A stretch of 51,962 bases of DNA from Aliidiomarina sanyensis (lineage in GTDB: Bacteria; Pseudomonadota; Gammaproteobacteria; Enterobacterales; Alteromonadaceae), in contig NZ_PIPM01000012.1 of NCBI RefSeq assembly GCF_003987175.1, forward strand, positions 1 through 51,962. The letters are read 5' to 3'. Position numbers and translations under genes: made by a program. Shown here in pieces: positions 49,860-51,962 of this stretch. The notes beneath the pieces are model-generated. The model had not been told where the DNA came from, made no database searches, and saw only the letters and a list, made by a program, of their open reading frames with translations. Within the stretch, counting starts at the first letter, position 1, and every line of letters starts with the position of its first letter.

Positions 49860-51127
49860 ATCACTCAGCACAAACGAATACTGAATTAGCCAAAACCATT
49901 GGTGAGCGCGCAGCCAAAGCTGCACGCGCCATTGCAACCTTATCAACGGATGCAAAAAATAAAGTCCTGCAGCAGATGGCAGACGCCATTCGAACGCACA
50001 CCCCGGCTATTTTAGAAGCGAACAAAAAAGATCTGGAAGCCGGCAAAGCAAAAGGTCTTGATGACGCCATGATGGATCGACTTGCCCTCGATGCAACACG
50101 CGTCGAAGATATGGCCAGTGCAATTGAGGAGATTATTGCCCTGCCCGATCCAGTCGGTGAGAGTTACTTACTTGAGGAGCGCCCGAACGGCATGCGCGTT
50201 GATAAAATGCGAATCCCGCTCGGTGTCATTTGTATGATTTACGAGGCGCGTCCTAACGTGACAGCCGACGCCGGAGCACTTTGCTTTAAATCTGGGAATG
50301 CCGTCATTTTGCGTTGTGGTCGTGAAGCCATCGGTACTAGCAAAGTCATCGCTGATGCAATGCACGAAGCGATTGCCGCAAGTGGCTTGCCAAAAGATGT
50401 CGTGACCGTGGTTCCTACACCCGATCGTGATTTAATGGCAGAACTTCTTAAACAACGAGACACCATCGATCTCGTCATTCCACGGGGTGGTGAAGGCCTC
50501 ATTCACTATGTCAGTGACAACAGTAAGATTCCCGTTATCCAGCACTACAAAGGCGTGTGTCATTTATATGTAGATAAGGATGCTGATTTGGAAAAAGCGT
50601 TGCAGCTGCTCCTGAACGGCAAAACCCAACGGACAGGTGTATGTAATGCCCTTGAAGGGTTACTGGTGCACGAAAGCGTTGCCAACGAGTTTCTCTCCAA
50701 AGCTGCCGCTGCTTTGGCTGAAAAGCAAGTCAAGGTGCACGCGTGTCAGCGCTCGATCGAACATTTTGATGGCGCCCATCCGATCGCAGACGATGCTTTT
50801 GGTGAAGAGTACCTTGCGCTTGAAATTGCCGTGCGGACCGTTCGTGACTATGATCAGGCAATTGAGCACTTGCAAACCTTTTCAAGTGGCCACACCGACG
50901 TCATTTGTACCGAAAATGAAGCGACAGCGCGTCGCTTTATCGCAGACATCGATTCTGCGGTGACCATGTGGAATACCTCATCACGGTTCTCCGATGGCGG
51001 TCAACTCGGTCTTGGTGCTGAAATTGGAATCTCCACATCAAAGCTCCATGCATATGGCCCAATGGGTTTGCAGTCATTGACCACCGAGAAGTTTGTAGTC
51101 ACAGGGACAGGGCAAGTTCGTCCTTAA
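49856..51127 (+). CDS. proA: Glutamate-5-semialdehyde dehydrogenase ProA
   Basis: Reduces gamma-glutamyl phosphate to glutamate semialdehyde with NADPH. 423 residues. IPLGVICMIYEARPNVT, CFKSGNAVILRCGREA and VIPRGGEGLI are conserved; the catalytic cysteine is about Cys263 in RTGVCNALEGLLVH; MWNTSSRFSDGGQLGLGAEIGIST near the end is the family signature. Translation is coupled to proB through the ATGA overlap. Confidence 0.97.
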   Translation: MNHSAQTNTELAKTIGERAAKAARAIATLSTDAKNKVLQQMADAIRTHTPAILEANKKDLEAGKAKGLDDAMMDRLALDATRVEDMASAIEEIIALPDPVGESYLLEERPNGMRVDKMRIPLGVICMIYEARPNVTADAGALCFKSGNAVILRCGREAIGTSKVIADAMHEAIAASGLPKDVVTVVPTPDRDLMAELLKQRDTIDLVIPRGGEGLIHYVSDNSKIPVIQHYKGVCHLYVDKDADLEKALQLLLNGKTQRTGVCNALEGLLVHESVANEFLSKAAAALAEKQVKVHACQRSIEHFDGAHPIADDAFGEEYLALEIAVRTVRDYDQAIEHLQTFSSGHTDVICTENEATARRFIADIDSAVTMWNTSSRFSDGGQLGLGAEIGISTSKLHAYGPMGLQSLTTEKFVVTGTGQVRP

Positions 51128-51190
51128 CTTGAAGCGAGTTGAGCATTGAAAGGACGTGGTGGATTTTTTCACCACTTAAACCCTTGGCGG

Positions 51191-51219
51191 TTGACAGAGC
51201 TTGCGAAAACGAGTCTAAT
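51191..51219 (+). promoter_or_regulatory. Promoter of tRNA-Phe
   Basis: Perfect TTGACA (51191-51196), a 17-base spacer and TCTAAT (51214-51219), followed by the GC-rich ACCGCCCGC discriminator, typical for stable-RNA genes. The mature tRNA starts 29 bases downstream. Confidence 0.85.
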
Positions 51220-51247
51220 ACCGCCCGCATCACATGATGCTCGGCAT

Positions 51248-51323
51248 GCCCAGATAGCTCAGTTGGTAGAGCAGGGGATTGAAAATCCCCGTGTCGGTGG
51301 TTCGATTCCGCCTCTGGGCACCA
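51248..51323 (+). tRNA. tRNA-Phe (anticodon GAA)
   Basis: Complete 76-base tRNA with encoded CCA. Acceptor GCCCAGA/TCTGGGC, anticodon stem GGGGA/TCCCC around loop TTGAAAA (anticodon GAA), and T-arm with GTTCGATTC. Own promoter and terminator, so a single-gene unit. Confidence 0.97.
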
Positions 51324-51330
51324 TTATTTG

Positions 51331-51365
51331 AAAAGCCCCGCTAATTCTAGCGGGGCTTTTTGTTC
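51331..51365 (+). terminator. Terminator after tRNA-Phe (bidirectional)
   Basis: AAAAGCCCCGCTA / TAGCGGGGCTTTT stem with loop ATTC, then TTG; the minus strand also ends in TTTT and can serve the outer-membrane gene ending at 51387. Confidence 0.92.
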
Positions 51366-51386
51366 TCGGGAGATATCAACATTTCG

Positions 51387-51851
51387 TCAGAAACGATATC
51401 CAAGACCTAAATACCCTTCGTTTCGCATCCAGCCTGAATTATTCTGCAAGTGATAGAATACACTGAACCGATCCGTGAACTCATAGCGCACCTGGACCTC
51501 AACAAAGTTCTTATCATCAAAAATGAATTCTCGCCCTGCCAACACGTTAACACGCCATTGATCAGTTCCGACTATCTGATACCCTGCGGAGAGACGTGTC
51601 CCAGTCTCGCTAAAATCTCCGCTTTTGTAGTCTATCACCCCAAGACCTAGCTTTATCGCTGGTGTTACGTGATAAAAAGCGTTTGCCCTTAAAATGTAAT
51701 CAAAAGCCGTCGTCGCCGACCCCTCAAGACTGAACTTTTCACCTACTCGGACATTCGCGATGACTAGTGGCTCACTGGAACCGGCATACCGATATACACC
51801 AACACCAATATATCCGTCATCGAGGGTCTGTTGAGCGTAAGCGTCGTTAGT
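51387..51851 (-). pseudogene. Outer-membrane beta-barrel protein gene, 5' end lost
   Basis: In one frame on the minus strand a complete mature barrel of about 148 residues can be read, from QQTLDDGYIGVGVYRYAGSS (51833 leftwards) to the last residues YLGLGYRF, with the terminal aromatic typical of barrel proteins. Alternating strands such as FVEVQVRYEF and LSAGYQIV support an 8-stranded small porin-like protein. AYA before QQ looks like a signal-peptidase site, but upstream there is no hydrophobic segment and no ATG, GTG or TTG before an in-frame stop near 51929. The gene appears cut within its signal peptide by foreign sequence. The exact breakpoint (about 51851) is an estimate. Confidence 0.65.
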
Positions 51852-51962
51852 AGCACACGTTGACCGTGGTTTTATTCTAAGGTGGATCAGTTTTGTTGGC
51901 CATTCGACCGGCCGAGATAATTGACGCTAGCGTGTGAGCTCGATATTCCAAGGCAGCAAGTG
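51852..51962. mobile_element. Probable end of an insertion element
   Basis: Sequence upstream of the broken barrel gene does not continue its signal peptide in any frame. It contains GGTGGATCAGTTTTGTTGGC (51881-51900), which resembles the repeated boxes I recall at the ends of IS21-type elements, but only one copy is in the window and no transposase is visible. Family and boundary are uncertain. Confidence 0.35.

Overview
The window reads as a chromosomal segment of a marine-type gammaproteobacterium. PepA, ValS, ParC, ParE, GlnE, MutY, YggX and TsaD all resemble enterobacterial proteins closely, while the pilT-yggS-proC-yggT-DUF4426 block, the proline-degrading PutA, a GspA/GspB fusion and the c-di-GMP genes fit Alteromonadales. 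Idiomarinaceae (Idiomarina, Pseudidiomarina or Aliidiomarina) is my best guess, from general resemblance only; I could not run a search. Coding density is high, the genes are ordinary core genes, and I see no prophage, CRISPR array, toxin island or defence island.

Layout. 1-124: 5' part of a group II intron (minus strand) inserted just behind the terminator of tRNA-Leu(CAA) (184-271). 410-931: RDD membrane protein. 965-3141: lptF-lptG (LPS export permease), divergent from pepA-holC-valS (3488-8307). 8417-9528: plsC-rraB. 9649-15110: nudF-yqiB-parE-parC on the minus strand, divergent from tolC (15371-16723). 16831-17805: lpxL-type lipid A acyltransferase. 17802-21322: ygiF-like CYTH triphosphatase and glnE, divergent from putA (21554-24718). 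24784-24954: a 56-residue membrane protein. 25095-26531: rlmD. 26705-30459: two tail-to-tail c-di-GMP genes. 30671-32449: acyl-CoA dehydrogenase. 32557-34710: gspAB fusion. 34902-38894: cca, folK, folB, plsY, tsaD. 39014-42766: pilT divergent from yggS-proC-yggT-DUF4426. 42767-44497: NhaP2/CvrA-type antiporter. 44667-48593: rdgB-hemW, trmB, mutY, yggX. 48744-51127: proB-proA. 51248-51323: tRNA-Phe. 51387-51851: an outer-membrane barrel gene that has lost its start and signal peptide, followed by probable mobile-element sequence to the window end.

How the genes relate. Envelope building is the largest theme (LptFG, LpxL, PlsC, PlsY, TolC, GspAB). tRNA and translation functions follow (ValS, Cca, TsaD, TrmB, RlmD, two tRNAs), then DNA topology and repair (ParCE, HolC, MutY, RdgB) and nitrogen/proline metabolism (GlnE; PutA for breakdown; ProB, ProA and ProC for synthesis). 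Many adjacent genes overlap by 1-4 bases (lptF/lptG, plsC/rraB, ygiF/glnE, folB/folK, rdgB/hemW, proB/proA), and several convergent pairs overlap or touch (lpxL/glnE, cca/folK, plsY/tsaD, hemW/trmB).

Most worth a second look: the intron in the tRNA-Leu terminator; a cluster of four AGTTTA-type repeats between lptF and pepA; an 11-bp perfect inverted repeat covering the proB ribosome-binding site; a Cca with an altered DxD motif and no HD motif; two neighbouring c-di-GMP proteins whose GGDEF domains are each impaired in a different way; a solo IS3-type terminal repeat; and the truncated barrel gene at the right edge. None of these amounts to a clearly new multi-gene system.
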